52,329 nt of DNA, from the NCBI RefSeq assembly GCF_027530345.1, contig NZ_JAPZQK010000029.1, forward strand, positions 1-52,329, given 5' to 3'. The DNA is from Silanimonas sp. GTDB taxonomy: Bacteria > Pseudomonadota > Gammaproteobacteria > Xanthomonadales > Xanthomonadaceae. How positions within the stretch are numbered: the first letter of the stretch is position 1; each line of letters begins with the position of its first letter. A program made the position numbers and the translations under genes. This document shows positions 29,443 through 40,687 of this stretch, in pieces. A model generated the notes under the pieces. That model saw only the letters and a list, made by a program, of their open reading frames with translations, searched no databases and was not told the origin of the DNA.

Positions 29443-30354
29443 TCAGTGCGCCCGGCGACGGCCGGTGATGCGCACCCAGTCCTCGCGCTGGGTGACGACC
29501 AGCTCGTCGAACCACGCCGAATAGCGCTCGACCAGCGCCTCGTCCTGGCCCTTGAGGATGCCGGAGAGCGCGATCACGCCGCCCGGCGCCACGCGCGAGG
29601 CGAGCACGTCGGCCAAGGCCTCCAGCGCGATCGCGAGGATGTTGGCGACGACGACCGGATACGTCGCCTTCGGTTCCTCGGGCGGCAGAAGCACGTTCAT
29701 CCGCTCCGCCACGCCGTTGCGCAGCGCGTTGTCGGTGGTGGCGAGGATGGCCTGCGGGTCGTTGTCCACACCCATCGCACGCGCCGCGCCGAGCTTCAGC
29801 GCCGCGAGCGCGAGGATGCCGCTGCCGCAGCCGAAATCGAGCACCGTCTTGCCGGTGAGATCGAGGCCATCGAGCCAGTCGAGGCAGAGCGCCGTCGTGG
29901 CGTGCGTGCCCGAGCCGAAAGCGAGGCCCGGGTCGAGGCGCACCACGGCGGCGTTCGCGGCCTGCGCGGCCTCGGGCAGCGCGTGGTCCCACGGCACGAT
30001 CCAGGTGCGCGTACCGAAGGCCATCGGCTGGAACTGGTCCATCCACGCGCGCACCCAGTCCTGGTCATCGACGACGCGGAACGAGGCCGAAGCGAGGTCC
30101 GCACGCGGATCGATCGATTCCAGCGCGGCCAGCAGCGGCTCGCGCGGCACGGCTTCATCGAACAGCGCCACCACGAGGCAGTCGGCCCACAGCGGCGTCT
30201 CGCCCACGCCGGGCTCGAGGATGGCCTGCTCGTTCGTGGTGTCGGCCTGCGGGTCGAGCAGGGTGACGCTCATCGCGCCGAGGTCGGTGAGCGCGCGCTC
30301 GAGCCAGGGCTCGTCTTTGGCGCGGCAGCGCAGGGAGAGTTCGAGGTGGGGCAT
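29443..30354 (-). CDS. prmA: Ribosomal protein L11 methyltransferase PrmA
   Basis: A 303-aa SAM-dependent enzyme that trimethylates ribosomal protein L11. The N-terminal substrate-recognition domain is followed by the SAM site in [19 protein letters not shown] and the catalytic-domain motif [11 protein letters not shown]. The [11 protein letters not shown] stretch is diagnostic of PrmA. The start at 30354 was chosen because the sequence upstream lies over the divergent gene at 30377. It heads the prmA-DUF3426-fis-purH-GNAT-purD run. Confidence 0.95.
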   Translation of the reverse strand: MPHLELSLRCRAKDEPWLERALTDLGAMSVTLLDPQADTTNEQAILEPGVGETPLWADCLVVALFDEAVPREPLLAALESIDPRADLASASFRVVDDQDWVRAWMDQFQPMAFGTRTWIVPWDHALPEAAQAANAAVVRLDPGLAFGSGTHATTALCLDWLDGLDLTGKTVLDFGCGSGILALAALKLGAARAMGVDNDPQAILATTDNALRNGVAERMNVLLPPEEPKATYPVVVANILAIALEALADVLASRVAPGGVIALSGILKGQDEALVERYSAWFDELVVTQREDWVRITGRRRAH

Positions 30355-30376
30355 GGGGGCATTGTAGGATGCCCGC

Positions 30377-30820
30377 ATGTCCCAGCACTCCCAGGCCAAG
30401 CGCGCGGCCCGCAAGAAGCGCGAAAAGAAGGCGGCGAACGCGGCCGCCTCTCGCCGCACCGGCACGCCCTTCGTCGCGCATGCGCAGCTCGTCGATGACG
30501 CCGGCGCCTTCGTGGCTGCCGGTGGGCTCTACGGCGACGAGTGGGTGATGGTGGTGGCCGGGCGCGCGCTGGACGGCATCGACAGCCCGGGCCTGCTGAT
30601 CGCCATGCTCAAGCACACCGCGTCGCGCTGTGAATCGGAAGGCCGCAGCACCACGCTGCGGATGTCCCCGGTGCTGGAGAAGGCCGCGGCCGAGGAAGCC
30701 GCCGAGGGCGGGCACACGCTCGAGGAATGGCTGGCGATGCTGGAGGCCGAACGCGCCGAGCACGCCGAGAAGAAGCGCGCCGCGGCGGCAGCCGCCGGGC
30801 CGGACCCGAACTTGCACTGA
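30377..30820 (+). CDS. Small cytoplasmic protein of unknown function
   Basis: A 147-aa protein with a very basic N-terminus ([20 protein letters not shown]), a short central segment with [20 protein letters not shown] and an acidic, Ala/Glu-rich helical C-terminus. I do not recognise a characterised family. No signal peptide or membrane helix is visible. It is divergent from prmA with 22 bp between starts, so the two promoters must overlap. Confidence 0.7.
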   Translation: MSQHSQAKRAARKKREKKAANAAASRRTGTPFVAHAQLVDDAGAFVAAGGLYGDEWVMVVAGRALDGIDSPGLLIAMLKHTASRCESEGRSTTLRMSPVLEKAAAEEAAEGGHTLEEWLAMLEAERAEHAEKKRAAAAAAGPDPNLH

Positions 30821-30828
30821 GTGTTGCC

Positions 30829-30849
30829 GCCGGCGCGCGAGGCGCCGGC
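30829..30849. terminator. Hairpin between convergent genes
   Basis: GCCGGCGC / GCGCCGGC, an 8-bp perfect stem with a 5-nt loop, between the stop at 30820 (+) and the stop at 30850 (-). There is no U-tract on either side. Confidence 0.5.
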
Positions 30850-33789
30850 TCAGCCTTCCACGCGATTGCGGCCGTTGGCCTTGGCGCGGTACAGCGCTTC
30901 GTCGGCTTGCAGCAGCAGGCGGTGATGGGTGTCGGCGCCGGCCGCTTCGGCCACCCCGAAGCTGGCGGTGATGCCCAGCGTCGGGTCGATGTCGCTGAAG
31001 TCGATGGCCATCACGCCCTGGCGCAGGCGCTCGCCGGTGGCCAGCGCGGCCTCGAGGGTCGTCTCCGGCAGAAGCAGGGCGAATTCCTCGCCGCCCCAGC
31101 GCGCCACCACGTCGAACCCGCGCGAATCGGCCTTCAAGCGGGCGGCCACGCGCTTGAGCACCTCGTCGCCCACGGCGTGGCTCCAACGGTCGTTGACCTG
31201 CTTGAAGTGGTCGAGGTCGACGATGGCGATGCTCAGCGGGGCGTCGTTGCGCTTGGCGCGGGCGAACTCGCGGGCCAGCGCTTCGTCGAAGGCGCGGCGG
31301 TTGCTGATGCCGGTGAGCGCATCCTCGCGCGCCTGGCGCGCGAACTCCTCGGCCTGGTGGCGCAGGCGAGCCTTCTGCTGCTCGATCTCCAGCGTGCGTT
31401 CGTCCACCAGCTGCGCGAGGTGGCGCTCGTTGGCGGCGAGCCGGTGCAGGCGCCAGCGCAGCAGCAGGCCGGCCCCCAGCAGGGCGGCGATGGCGAAGCC
31501 CCAGACCACCAGCGTGCGCTGCCACCACAGGGGCGGCACGTCGATGACGATCTGGGCGCGGCTCTGCCCCCAGGCGCCGCGAGGGTGGGCGGCTTCCACC
31601 CGGAACTCGTAGCGGCCGGGCGGAAGGCGCGAGTACTCGACGAAGGTCTCGCTGCCGCGCTCCACCCAGTCGCTGTCGAACCCGTCGAGGCGATGGCGGT
31701 AGCGCAGGCGCTCGGGCAGCACGAATCCGAGGCCGGCGTAGCGCAGTTCCAGCCGGCGCGCGCCGGCAGGCAGGACCAACTCGGCCTTCGCATTGAGTGG
31801 CAGCGCACGGCCGTCGGCGATCACCGATTCGATCACCACCGGGGGCGCATGGCGGGTGTGGCGCTGCAGGTCGGCGGGATCGACGTGGGTGGCGCCGACC
31901 GAGGTCGCGAACCATCGGCGGCCGTCGCGGTCGAGCGCCACCACCGGTTGCGAGCCGCCATTGCACTGCGCGCTGGCCATGCCGTCGGCTTCGGTGAAGC
32001 GTTCGACGTCGAGTGGAAGGGCCTTTCCGTCGGCGACCGAATTGACGCGCGCCATGTCGATGCGAAGGATGCCGCGATTGCCGCTGGCCCAGAGCTGGCC
32101 CTCCGGATCGAGCAGCAGGCCGAACACCTTCTCGTAGGGCAGGCCTGCGGCGAGGCCGACCGCGCCAGTGGGCCGGCCGTCGGCGTCGAAGCGCAGCAGG
32201 CCGCGGTCGGAGGCGATCCACATCGCGCCGCGCTGGCGGTCTTCGAGGAAGCCGAAGGCGTATTCCGCGTCCTCATGCGCCTTGAGGTCGAGCGGCCGCA
32301 GGGTGGCGTTCTCGATGATCACGGCGCCGAGGCCCGTGCCCACCCAGAGCCGACCACGGGCATCGCGGTGCAAGGCAATGACGAAGTTCGCGGGCAGGCC
32401 CTGCGCTTCGGTCCACTGCTGCATGGCGCCGTCGGCCCAGCGCGCGAGGCCGCGGGAGGTGCCCAGCCACAGGGTGTCGCCGTCGGCGACCAAGGCGCGC
32501 ACTTCGTTCGCGGGCAGGCCGTTGCTCGTGTCCAGGCGGGTGATGACGCGTTCGCCATCCCACAGCATCGCGCCGTCATCGTAGGTGCCCACCCACACGC
32601 GGCCTCCGCCGGCATCGGCGAAGCTCAGTACCGAGGCGTCGGCGAGCGGCGTGCCGGCACCCAGCCGCGTCACCGTGCCATCGGCGCTGCTGCTCGCCAG
32701 TCCTTGCGCGGTGCCGATCAGCACGCTGCCGTCGTCGCGCGCGAGCACGCTGCGCACGTAGTCGTCGGGCAGGCCGTGCTGGCGCACGATGCTGGAGAAC
32801 GGCGCATCGGTGAAGCGGAACAGGCCGCTGTTGGTGCCGACCCAGAGGTTGTCTTCGCGGTCGATGAACAGCGAGAGGATGCGCGAGGTCGGACGATCCG
32901 GCCCCACGCCCAGGCGCTCGAGGCCCTTCGCGCTCCAGCGCATCAGGCCGTCGTTGAGCGTGCCGATCCACAGCCCGCCGGCACCGTCCGGCAGCAGGCG
33001 CGAGATGCTCACGGTGTCGAGCGCGGGGTCGAGGGCCTTGAACACCAGCGCTTCCGCGGCGCCGTCGGCAACGTAGACGCCGCGCGCGCTGCCGGCGACG
33101 AGGCGATCGCCGTCCCTGGCCAGCGCGGTGATCGGTCCGTCGGGCAGGCCGCTCACGTCCGCGCGCCGCAAGCCATCGGCGTCGAGGCGGCGGAGGCCGC
33201 CCGCATGGGCCGACCAGTGCCGCCCCCGTGCATCGACGGCGATATCGAGATTGCTGCCGACGGGGTCGTCGGCCGGTGGCTCGAGCACCTGCACGGTGCC
33301 GTCGGCCGGCACATGCACCACGCCCGCGGTCTCGGTGCCCACCCACAGACCGCCGTCGGGCCCGCCGTGGATCATGGTGACCATGACGGGCACGGAAGGC
33401 AGGGGCTCCCAACCGCCCTCGCCGTCCTGCCGGATCAAGCTGCCCCGGGCGCCGCCGGCCACCAGGCGTCCGCGGGCATCGACGTGCAGGGCGCGCAGCG
33501 CGCCATCCTGCAGCACCGGGATCTGGCGGCGATCGAACTGGGTGAACGACTGCCCGTTGTAGCGGACCAGGCCTTCCCACGTGGCGAACCACAGGTAGCC
33601 TTCGGGCGTCTGTGCGATGGCGTTGATCGAGTTGTGGGGCAGGCCGTCGCGCGTGGTCCAGTGGTCGCGGTAGAGGTCCTGCAGCGCCCGATCCATCGCG
33701 CAAGCCGGCAAGGCGGCCAACAGGGCGACGACGAGCAGCAGCCCGCGCTGCCACGGGCTTTTCGCGGTTCGCTTCGAGTGCGCCCTCAT
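30850..33789 (-). CDS. Beta-propeller sensor diguanylate cyclase
   Basis: A 979-aa membrane enzyme predicted to make c-di-GMP. A signal peptide (1-31, ending ACAMD) is followed by two-component-regulator propeller repeats (about 40-650; for example GLPHNSINAIAQTPEGYLWF) and a Y_Y_Y domain (about 650-725). One transmembrane helix (about 735-757) and a coiled coil lead to a GGDEF domain with GGEEF at 899-903. An inhibitory I-site (RGFD, 890-893) is present. The periplasmic propeller should sense a ligand and switch cyclase output. It stands alone, flanked by convergent and co-directional genes. Confidence 0.92.
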   Translation of the reverse strand: MRAHSKRTAKSPWQRGLLLVVALLAALPACAMDRALQDLYRDHWTTRDGLPHNSINAIAQTPEGYLWFATWEGLVRYNGQSFTQFDRRQIPVLQDGALRALHVDARGRLVAGGARGSLIRQDGEGGWEPLPSVPVMVTMIHGGPDGGLWVGTETAGVVHVPADGTVQVLEPPADDPVGSNLDIAVDARGRHWSAHAGGLRRLDADGLRRADVSGLPDGPITALARDGDRLVAGSARGVYVADGAAEALVFKALDPALDTVSISRLLPDGAGGLWIGTLNDGLMRWSAKGLERLGVGPDRPTSRILSLFIDREDNLWVGTNSGLFRFTDAPFSSIVRQHGLPDDYVRSVLARDDGSVLIGTAQGLASSSADGTVTRLGAGTPLADASVLSFADAGGGRVWVGTYDDGAMLWDGERVITRLDTSNGLPANEVRALVADGDTLWLGTSRGLARWADGAMQQWTEAQGLPANFVIALHRDARGRLWVGTGLGAVIIENATLRPLDLKAHEDAEYAFGFLEDRQRGAMWIASDRGLLRFDADGRPTGAVGLAAGLPYEKVFGLLLDPEGQLWASGNRGILRIDMARVNSVADGKALPLDVERFTEADGMASAQCNGGSQPVVALDRDGRRWFATSVGATHVDPADLQRHTRHAPPVVIESVIADGRALPLNAKAELVLPAGARRLELRYAGLGFVLPERLRYRHRLDGFDSDWVERGSETFVEYSRLPPGRYEFRVEAAHPRGAWGQSRAQIVIDVPPLWWQRTLVVWGFAIAALLGAGLLLRWRLHRLAANERHLAQLVDERTLEIEQQKARLRHQAEEFARQAREDALTGISNRRAFDEALAREFARAKRNDAPLSIAIVDLDHFKQVNDRWSHAVGDEVLKRVAARLKADSRGFDVVARWGGEEFALLLPETTLEAALATGERLRQGVMAIDFSDIDPTLGITASFGVAEAAGADTHHRLLLQADEALYRAKANGRNRVEG

Positions 33790-33842
33790 CGCCGTCCCTG
33801 CGTGCTGTCCTCAATGGACGAGCCTAGCACCGCCCTCGGGGC

Positions 33843-35645
33843 TCAGCGCGTCCAGTCGCCTGGTATCGGCGCGCCTTCACCATCGCCGTCCTCTGCGTCA
33901 GGCAGGCCTTCGCGCTTCAGCAATTGCGCGAGGTCGGCGCGGGCGCGTTCGGCCAGGCTGATAAGGGTCTGGTCGTCGTCCCGGACCTTGGCGGCTTCAT
34001 GCAGCATTTGCAGGTCGTGGCGCACGAAGGCCTGCTGCGCCCGGTGCGCGTCGTGCGGGTGCTCGCCCAGCGCCACGAGGGCGCGTTCGCCGACGGCCGC
34101 AGCGGCGCGGAAGGTCTCGCGCTCGAACGCCACGCCCAGCTCGGCCAGCTCGAAGGCTTCGGTGCGGCCGCGCGCCCGGGCGATCAGCTTCACGTGCGGG
34201 AAGCGTTCGCGAACCAGCGACGCCGTCTCATGCACGCGCTCGGGGTCGTCGAAGGCCAGCACCAGCAGTTTTGCTTCCTCGATCCCTGCGGCCTCGAGCA
34301 CGTCGCGGCGGGCGGCGTCGCCGTAGTAGGTGCGGAAGCCGAAGCGGCGCATCAGTTCGACCTGTTCGGGATCGTGGTCGATCAGGGTGACGCCGTAGCC
34401 GCGCCCGAGCAGCAGGCGCGAGACGACCTGGCCGAAGCGGCCCACGCCGGCGACGATCACCTCGTTGCGCTCGTCGATCGCGTCGGCCTCGCGCGCCTCC
34501 GAGCGGTTCATCCGCGGCATCACGAAGCGCGACACCAGGAGGAACAGCAGCGGCGTGGTGAGGATGCTGGCGGCGACGATGGCGTTCATCGCGTCGGCGA
34601 TGCCCGCCGGGAGGCTGCCGTTGGCACGTGCCGCGGTGGGGATGACGAATGCGAACTCACCCACCTGCGAGAGCACGGTGGCGAACAGTACGCCGTCCTG
34701 CCCGCACAGGCGGAACAGCCGCGCGATGCCGAGTAGCAGCGTGAACTTCAGCGCCACGAGGGCCAGCGTCGCGCCGAGGATCAGCACCGGCTGCTCCACG
34801 AACAGCGAGAGCTGTACGCTCATGCCGACGGCGATGAAGAACAGGCCGAGCAGCAGGCCCTTGAAGGGCTCGATGACGATGTTGAGCTCGTGGCGGTACT
34901 CGCTTTCGGCGAGCAGCACGCCGGCAAGGAAGGTGCCCAAGGCCGGGGAGAAGCCCACGTGCTCGGCGGCGAGGGCGGCGCCCAGCACGAGCAGCAGGGC
35001 GAAGGCGACGAACACCTCGCGCAGGCCGGTGTTGGCGATGAAGCGCAGCAGCGGGCGCATGGCGAACCGCGCCAGCACCACCATGCCGACGATGAGCCCG
35101 GCGGCGGCGAGCGGCGAGAACGCCGCGCCCTCGGACGCGCCGGCCGGCGCGACCCAGGCCACAAGCAGCAGGATCGGGATGACCATGATGTCCTGGAACA
35201 GCGACACCGACAGCGCGCTGCGCCCGCCCGCGGTGGGCAGCAGGCCGCGCTCGCCCATGATCGCCAGCGCGACGCTGGTGGAACTCTGCACCGCGGCGAT
35301 GCCGACGATCAGTGCGATCACCCACGGTTGGCCGAAGGCGAGCACCGCACCAAAGACCAGCGCGGCGGTCAGCAGCACTTGCAGGCCGCCCATGCCGAAG
35401 ATCGGGACGCGCAGGGTCCAGAGCTTGTTCGGGTTCAACTCGAGGCCCACGAGGAACAGCAGCAGCACAACGCCGAATTCGGCAAAACCCAGCACGGTCT
35501 CGGGGTCGTCGATCCACTGCAGCACCGAGGGGCCGATCAGCACGCCGGCGATCAGGTAGCCGAGCACCGCGCCGAGGCCGAGGCGCTTGAACAGCGGTAC
35601 CGCGATGACCGCGGCGGCGAGGTAGATCAGGGCGTCATGCAACAT
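33843..35645 (-). CDS. kefC: KefC-type potassium:proton antiporter
   Basis: A 600-aa inner-membrane protein. About 12 transmembrane segments (1-385) contain the CPA2 signature GVVLLLFLVGLELNP and SVALAIMGERGLLP. A TrkA-N domain (about 400-520) has VAGVGRFGQVVSRLLLGRG for nucleotide or glutathione-adduct sensing. The C-terminal tail is acidic. Efflux of K+ with cytoplasmic acidification protects from electrophiles. The start at 35645 follows kefF by 10 bp, and the pairing supports a glutathione-gated Kef system. Confidence 0.88.
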   Translation of the reverse strand: MLHDALIYLAAAVIAVPLFKRLGLGAVLGYLIAGVLIGPSVLQWIDDPETVLGFAEFGVVLLLFLVGLELNPNKLWTLRVPIFGMGGLQVLLTAALVFGAVLAFGQPWVIALIVGIAAVQSSTSVALAIMGERGLLPTAGGRSALSVSLFQDIMVIPILLLVAWVAPAGASEGAAFSPLAAAGLIVGMVVLARFAMRPLLRFIANTGLREVFVAFALLLVLGAALAAEHVGFSPALGTFLAGVLLAESEYRHELNIVIEPFKGLLLGLFFIAVGMSVQLSLFVEQPVLILGATLALVALKFTLLLGIARLFRLCGQDGVLFATVLSQVGEFAFVIPTAARANGSLPAGIADAMNAIVAASILTTPLLFLLVSRFVMPRMNRSEAREADAIDERNEVIVAGVGRFGQVVSRLLLGRGYGVTLIDHDPEQVELMRRFGFRTYYGDAARRDVLEAAGIEEAKLLVLAFDDPERVHETASLVRERFPHVKLIARARGRTEAFELAELGVAFERETFRAAAAVGERALVALGEHPHDAHRAQQAFVRHDLQMLHEAAKVRDDDQTLISLAERARADLAQLLKREGLPDAEDGDGEGAPIPGDWTR

Positions 35646-35655
35646 GCGGTGGCCC

Positions 35656-36222
35656 TCAACGGCTGTCGTGTTCGGGGTGGGCGTCGCCGCGGGCCAGTGC
35701 CGCGATCCGCGACCTGTAGTCGATGGCGAACTCAGGCAGCCGCGCGTTGATGCGCTCGTTGGCACCGTAGGCCACATGGCCCAGCCAACGCATGCCGCAG
35801 TAGCGGGCGCTGGCTTCGATCGGCCGGAACAGCTCGGTGAGCGTGAACTGCGCCGCGTGGCGACCGTAGCCGGCCGGGTCGCCGCCGCTGGTCGCCGCGA
35901 CGAACAGGCCTTTGCCTGCCAGCGCGTTGCCGTCGCGGCCATAGGCCCAGCCCGACTGCAGCACTTCGTCGAACCAGTGTTTCAGCAGCGCCGGCATCGC
36001 GTACCACTGGATTGGAAACTGCAGCACCACGGTGTCGTGTGCCAGCAGGCGCTGCTGCTCGGCGGCGACGTCGATATCGCCGTCCGGATACGCGTGGTAC
36101 AGGTCGTGGATGGTGACGCCGCTGATGTCGCGCGCAGCGTCCAGCAAGGCCGCGTTGATGCGGCTGGCGGAGAGGCGCGGATGGGCGAGAAGGACGAGGG
36201 TTCGCGAGGGCGTCGGGCTCAT
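35656..36222 (-). CDS. kefF: KefF-like NAD(P)H:quinone oxidoreductase
   Basis: A 188-aa flavodoxin-fold oxidoreductase of the KefF/YwrO/modulator-of-drug-activity family. The FMN-binding N-terminus is RTLVLLAHPRLSASRIN, followed by VVLQFPIQWYAMPALLKHWF and a GGDPAGYGR loop. KefF proteins activate KefC and reduce quinones. The position directly upstream of kefC on the same strand supports this role. Confidence 0.85.
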   Translation of the reverse strand: MSPTPSRTLVLLAHPRLSASRINAALLDAARDISGVTIHDLYHAYPDGDIDVAAEQQRLLAHDTVVLQFPIQWYAMPALLKHWFDEVLQSGWAYGRDGNALAGKGLFVAATSGGDPAGYGRHAAQFTLTELFRPIEASARYCGMRWLGHVAYGANERINARLPEFAIDYRSRIAALARGDAHPEHDSR

Positions 36223-36247
36223 GCGCCCAGTCTAGCCATCGCCGGCA

Positions 36248-37636
36248 TCAGCCGATGGCCTTCACCCGCAGCTTGCGCCCCTTGATGCCCTGCTCGCGCA
36301 GTTTGGCCAGCGCTTTTTCGGCCTGCGCGCGCGCTACCGCAACGTAGCAGCGCGTGGGATAGAGGCTGATCTTGCCCACGGCTTCGGCGGGCAGGCCGGC
36401 GGCGCCGGTCAGTGCGCCCATCACGTCGCCGGGGCGCAGCTTGTCCTGACGACCGGCGTCGATCTGCAGGGTGCGGAACGCGGCGGGCAGCGGCTTCGGG
36501 CGCTGGGCGCTGAGCCGCAGCGATCGCTCCTGGAAGGGCGCGCCGCGGGCGGCTTCGATGCTGCGGCGCCAGTGCGCTTCCGAGGGCGTGACAATGCTGA
36601 CGGCGAGGCCGGTCTCGCCGGCGCGGCCGGTGCGGCCGATGCGATGCACGTGCTGGTCGGCGTCCGAGGCGATCTCGGCGCTGAGCACCATCGGCAGGCC
36701 GGCGATGTCGATGCCGCGCGCGGCCACGTCGGTGGCGACGAGCACGCGCAGGCTGCCGTTGGCGAAGCGTGCGAGCACTTCCTCGCGCTCGCGCTGTTCG
36801 AGGTCGCCGTGCAGGGCATCGGCGGCGAAGCCTTCGCGCTGCAGCGCTTCGGTGAGCGCGGCGGTTTCCTTGCGCGTGTTGCAGAAGACCAGCGTGGCCC
36901 CGGGCGCCTTGTCGGCCAACACCTGCATCACCGCCCAGTGGCGTTGACCGCCTTCGACCACGTGCACCCACTCGTCGATCTTCGGCGCATCGTCGAGCGC
37001 GGCGGCGATCTCCAGCGGATCGCGCAGCAGGGTGGCGGCGATGGCGCGGATGTCCTCGCTGAAGGTGGCCGAGAACAGCAGGGTCTGCGACGTCTTGGGC
37101 AGGCGCTTGGCGAGCGTGCGGATGTCCTCGACGAAGCCCATGTCGAGCATGCGGTCGGCTTCGTCGAGCACGAAGGTGCTGACGTGTTCGAGCGACAACG
37201 CTGCTCTTGACGACTCGCTATCGGCAATCAGTTCGAGGATGCGGCCCGGCGTACCCACGACAACGTCCGGCGCGACCTCGAGCGAAGCCAGCTGCGGGCG
37301 CAGCGGAATGCCGCCGCAGAGCGTCACGATCTTCAGGTTGGGCAGGAAGCGCGCGGCGGCGCGCAGATCCTTGGCCACCTGGTCGGCGAGCTCGCGCGTG
37401 GGGCAGAGCACCAGCGCCTGCGCGCGCAGCGCGGCCGGCTCGATCTTCGCCAGCAGGGGCAGGCCAAAGGCCAGCGTCTTGCCGCTGCCGGTGCGGGCCT
37501 GTGCGAGCAGGTCGCGGCCCTGCAGTGCAGGGCCGATGGCCTGCTGCTGGATCGGCGTGGGCTCGGTGAAGCCAAGCGACTCGCAGGCGCGGGCAAGGGG
37601 CTCGGGCAGGCCGAGCGAGGCGAAGGGGGTCGTCAT
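36248..37636 (-). CDS. dbpA: ATP-dependent RNA helicase DbpA
   Basis: A 462-aa DEAD-box helicase for late assembly of the large ribosomal subunit. Motifs: ARTGSGKT, PTRELADQVA, GTPGR, DEAD (VLDEADRM), SAT, and HRIGRTGRAGETG. The C-terminal 70 residues form the DbpA RNA-binding domain (FRTLQIDAGRQDKLRPGD, ISLYPTRCYVAVAR) that targets hairpin 92 of 23S rRNA, which separates it from other DEAD-box proteins. Length is normal. Confidence 0.95.
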   Translation of the reverse strand: MTTPFASLGLPEPLARACESLGFTEPTPIQQQAIGPALQGRDLLAQARTGSGKTLAFGLPLLAKIEPAALRAQALVLCPTRELADQVAKDLRAAARFLPNLKIVTLCGGIPLRPQLASLEVAPDVVVGTPGRILELIADSESSRAALSLEHVSTFVLDEADRMLDMGFVEDIRTLAKRLPKTSQTLLFSATFSEDIRAIAATLLRDPLEIAAALDDAPKIDEWVHVVEGGQRHWAVMQVLADKAPGATLVFCNTRKETAALTEALQREGFAADALHGDLEQREREEVLARFANGSLRVLVATDVAARGIDIAGLPMVLSAEIASDADQHVHRIGRTGRAGETGLAVSIVTPSEAHWRRSIEAARGAPFQERSLRLSAQRPKPLPAAFRTLQIDAGRQDKLRPGDVMGALTGAAGLPAEAVGKISLYPTRCYVAVARAQAEKALAKLREQGIKGRKLRVKAIG

Positions 37637-37693
37637 GCCGGCATTGTGGCACCCCGGCCCTGAACCCGTGGCGGCGGGCCCGGAGTGGGGGCC

Positions 37694-38185
37694 TCAGCTG
37701 CCCGACTTGATCTCGGCCAAGCGCTTCGCGTTCTCGGCGCGCAGGGCGCGGCGCTGCTCGCCCTTGCGGAAGCGCCGCTGCTCGTCTTCCGTCTGCGGTT
37801 CGAGCGGCGGCACCGGCGTGGGACGGCCGTCGTCGCCCATCGCCACCATGGTGAAGAAGCAGCTGTTCACATGCCGCACCGAGCGCTCGCGGATGTTCTC
37901 CGCCACGACCTTGACGCCGACCTCCATCGAGCTGGTGCCGGTGTAGTTCACCCGTGCCATGAAGTGCACGAGTTCGCCGACGTGGATGGCTTCGCGGAAA
38001 GTCACCTGGTCGACCGACAGCGTCACGCAATAGCGCCCCGCATAGCGCGAGGCGCAGGCGTAGGCCACTTCGTCGAGCAGCTTGAGTAGCGCGCCGCCGT
38101 GCACCTTGCCGCTGAAGTTCGCCTTGTCGGGCGTCATCAGCACGGTCATCGTGAAATCGGCGGCGGCGGGCTCGATCATGGTCAT
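37694..38185 (-). CDS. Hotdog-fold acyl-CoA thioesterase
   Basis: A 163-aa thioesterase of the YciA/acyl-CoA hydrolase group. The hotdog core has NFSGKVHGGALLKLLDEVAY, VTLSVDQVTFREAIHVGE and GTSSMEVGVKVVAENI. The C-terminal 40 residues are charged and helical (FRKGEQRRALRAENAKRLAE). It hydrolyses acyl-CoA in the cytoplasm; chain-length preference is unknown. It begins 11 bp after accC, so it is probably cotranscribed with fatty-acid synthesis genes. ATG 38179 is an alternative start. Confidence 0.87.
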   Translation of the reverse strand: MTMIEPAAADFTMTVLMTPDKANFSGKVHGGALLKLLDEVAYACASRYAGRYCVTLSVDQVTFREAIHVGELVHFMARVNYTGTSSMEVGVKVVAENIRERSVRHVNSCFFTMVAMGDDGRPTPVPPLEPQTEDEQRRFRKGEQRRALRAENAKRLAEIKSGS

Positions 38186-38196
38186 GGCGACAAGCT

Positions 38197-39564
<1,368 letters not shown>

Positions 39565-39574
39565 GGCGCCGGCC

Positions 39575-40072
39575 TCAGCCGATCACGAACATGGGTTCGT
39601 CGAACTCGATCGGCTGGCCGCTCTTCACCAGGATCGCGCGCACCGTGCCGCTGACGTCGGCTTCGATCGGGTTGAACATCTTCATGGCCTCGATGATGCC
39701 GAGCGTGTCGCCGGCCTTCACCGTCTGCCCCACCTTCACGAAGGACGGCGCGTCCGGGTTCGGGCTGGCGTAGAAGGTGCCGACCATCGGCGAGCGGATG
39801 GTGTGGCCGTCCGGCACGTCCTTGCCCGGCTTGCCGTGCGATTCGCTGGCGTGCTCGGCGGCCGGCGCCTTGCCCGCGGCCGGCGCGGCGTGCGCGACCG
39901 GAGCCGGGGCCGGGGCGTGCTCGGCGGGCGCGGCCTGCACGTAGGTGGGCATCGGCGCGGCGCGGCTTGCGCGCGACAGGCGGACGGACTCCTCGCCTTC
40001 CTTGATCTCGATTTCGGTGAGGTTGGACTTCTCGAGCAGGTCGATCAGTGCCTTGATTTTGCGGAGGTCCAT
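39575..40072 (-). CDS. accB: Biotin carboxyl carrier protein AccB
   Basis: A 165-aa carrier subunit of acetyl-CoA carboxylase. Residues 1-35 are a helical N-terminal domain, an Ala/Pro-rich linker follows (about 40-85), and the biotinyl domain ends the protein. The biotinylated lysine is K131 in [12 protein letters not shown]. The gene lies between aroQ and accC in the widespread aroQ-accB-accC order. Confidence 0.96.
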   Translation of the reverse strand: MDLRKIKALIDLLEKSNLTEIEIKEGEESVRLSRASRAAPMPTYVQAAPAEHAPAPAPVAHAAPAAGKAPAAEHASESHGKPGKDVPDGHTIRSPMVGTFYASPNPDAPSFVKVGQTVKAGDTLGIIEAMKMFNPIEADVSGTVRAILVKSGQPIEFDEPMFVIG

Positions 40073-40114
40073 GGACGGTCTCGCGTGCGGTGAAAGTGGA
40101 AAGGGAAAGGACGC

Positions 40115-40579
40115 TCAGCGGCCGCTGGCTTCGTGCCGGGGCGCATCGAGCCGGGCGATCGCCGCCTCGAGGGCCAGCAGGTAGCTCTGCGCCCCGAAGC
40201 CGCAGACCACGCCGACGGCGAGGTCGGACAGGTAGCTGTGGTGGCGGAAGGGCTCGCGGGCGTGGGGGTTGCTGAGGTGTACCTCGATGAAGGGCGTGCG
40301 CACCGCCGCGAAGGCGTCGCGCAGGGCCACGGAGGTATGGGTGTAGGCCGCCGGATTGATGAGCACGATGGCGGTACCGTCGGCCCGGGTGGCTTGCACC
40401 CGATCGACGAGCGCATGCTCGGCATTGCTTTGGAAGCTGGCGAGGGCGTGGCCGGCATCGGCAGCGCGGGCGGCGAGCCGGACATCAATATCGTCCAGCG
40501 TGTCGCGGCCATAGACCTCCGGCTCGCGGGTGCCGAGCAGGTTGAGGTTGGGGCCGTGCAGGACGAGGATCGAGGCCAT
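40115..40579 (-). CDS. aroQ: Type II 3-dehydroquinate dehydratase AroQ
   Basis: A 154-aa dodecameric enzyme of the shikimate pathway. The N-terminal [21 protein letters not shown] carries the catalytic tyrosine and lid. [16 protein letters not shown] and [18 protein letters not shown] give the rest of the active site. The start ATG at 40579 fits the family. It leads the aroQ-accB-accC-thioesterase run; a 108-bp gap with palindromes separates it from tlpA. Confidence 0.95.
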   Translation of the reverse strand: MASILVLHGPNLNLLGTREPEVYGRDTLDDIDVRLAARAADAGHALASFQSNAEHALVDRVQATRADGTAIVLINPAAYTHTSVALRDAFAAVRTPFIEVHLSNPHAREPFRHHSYLSDLAVGVVCGFGAQSYLLALEAAIARLDAPRHEASGR

Positions 40580-40622
40580 GACGCGGGAGCGGGCCGGGAG
40601 GGCAAGGCGCACAGCCTGCCCG

Positions 40623-40669
40623 CCCTAGAGCTCCCTGTCTAGGGTTTCGGCTCCAGATCTCCGGAGATC
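40623..40669. promoter_or_regulatory. Palindromes upstream of aroQ
   Basis: GATCTCCGGAGATC (40656-40669) is a perfect 14-bp palindrome. CCCTAG/CTAGGG (40623-40628 and 40639-40644) is a second inverted repeat. They lie between the tlpA stop and the aroQ start and may be an operator or a hairpin terminator; no U-tract is present. Confidence 0.4.
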
Positions 40670-40687
40670 GCAGCCGTTTGAATTTTG

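Noticed and set aside
30727-34326. 1199-aa plus-strand open frame
   Set aside because: Antisense of the propeller diguanylate cyclase and kefC; composition is that of a GC-rich shadow.
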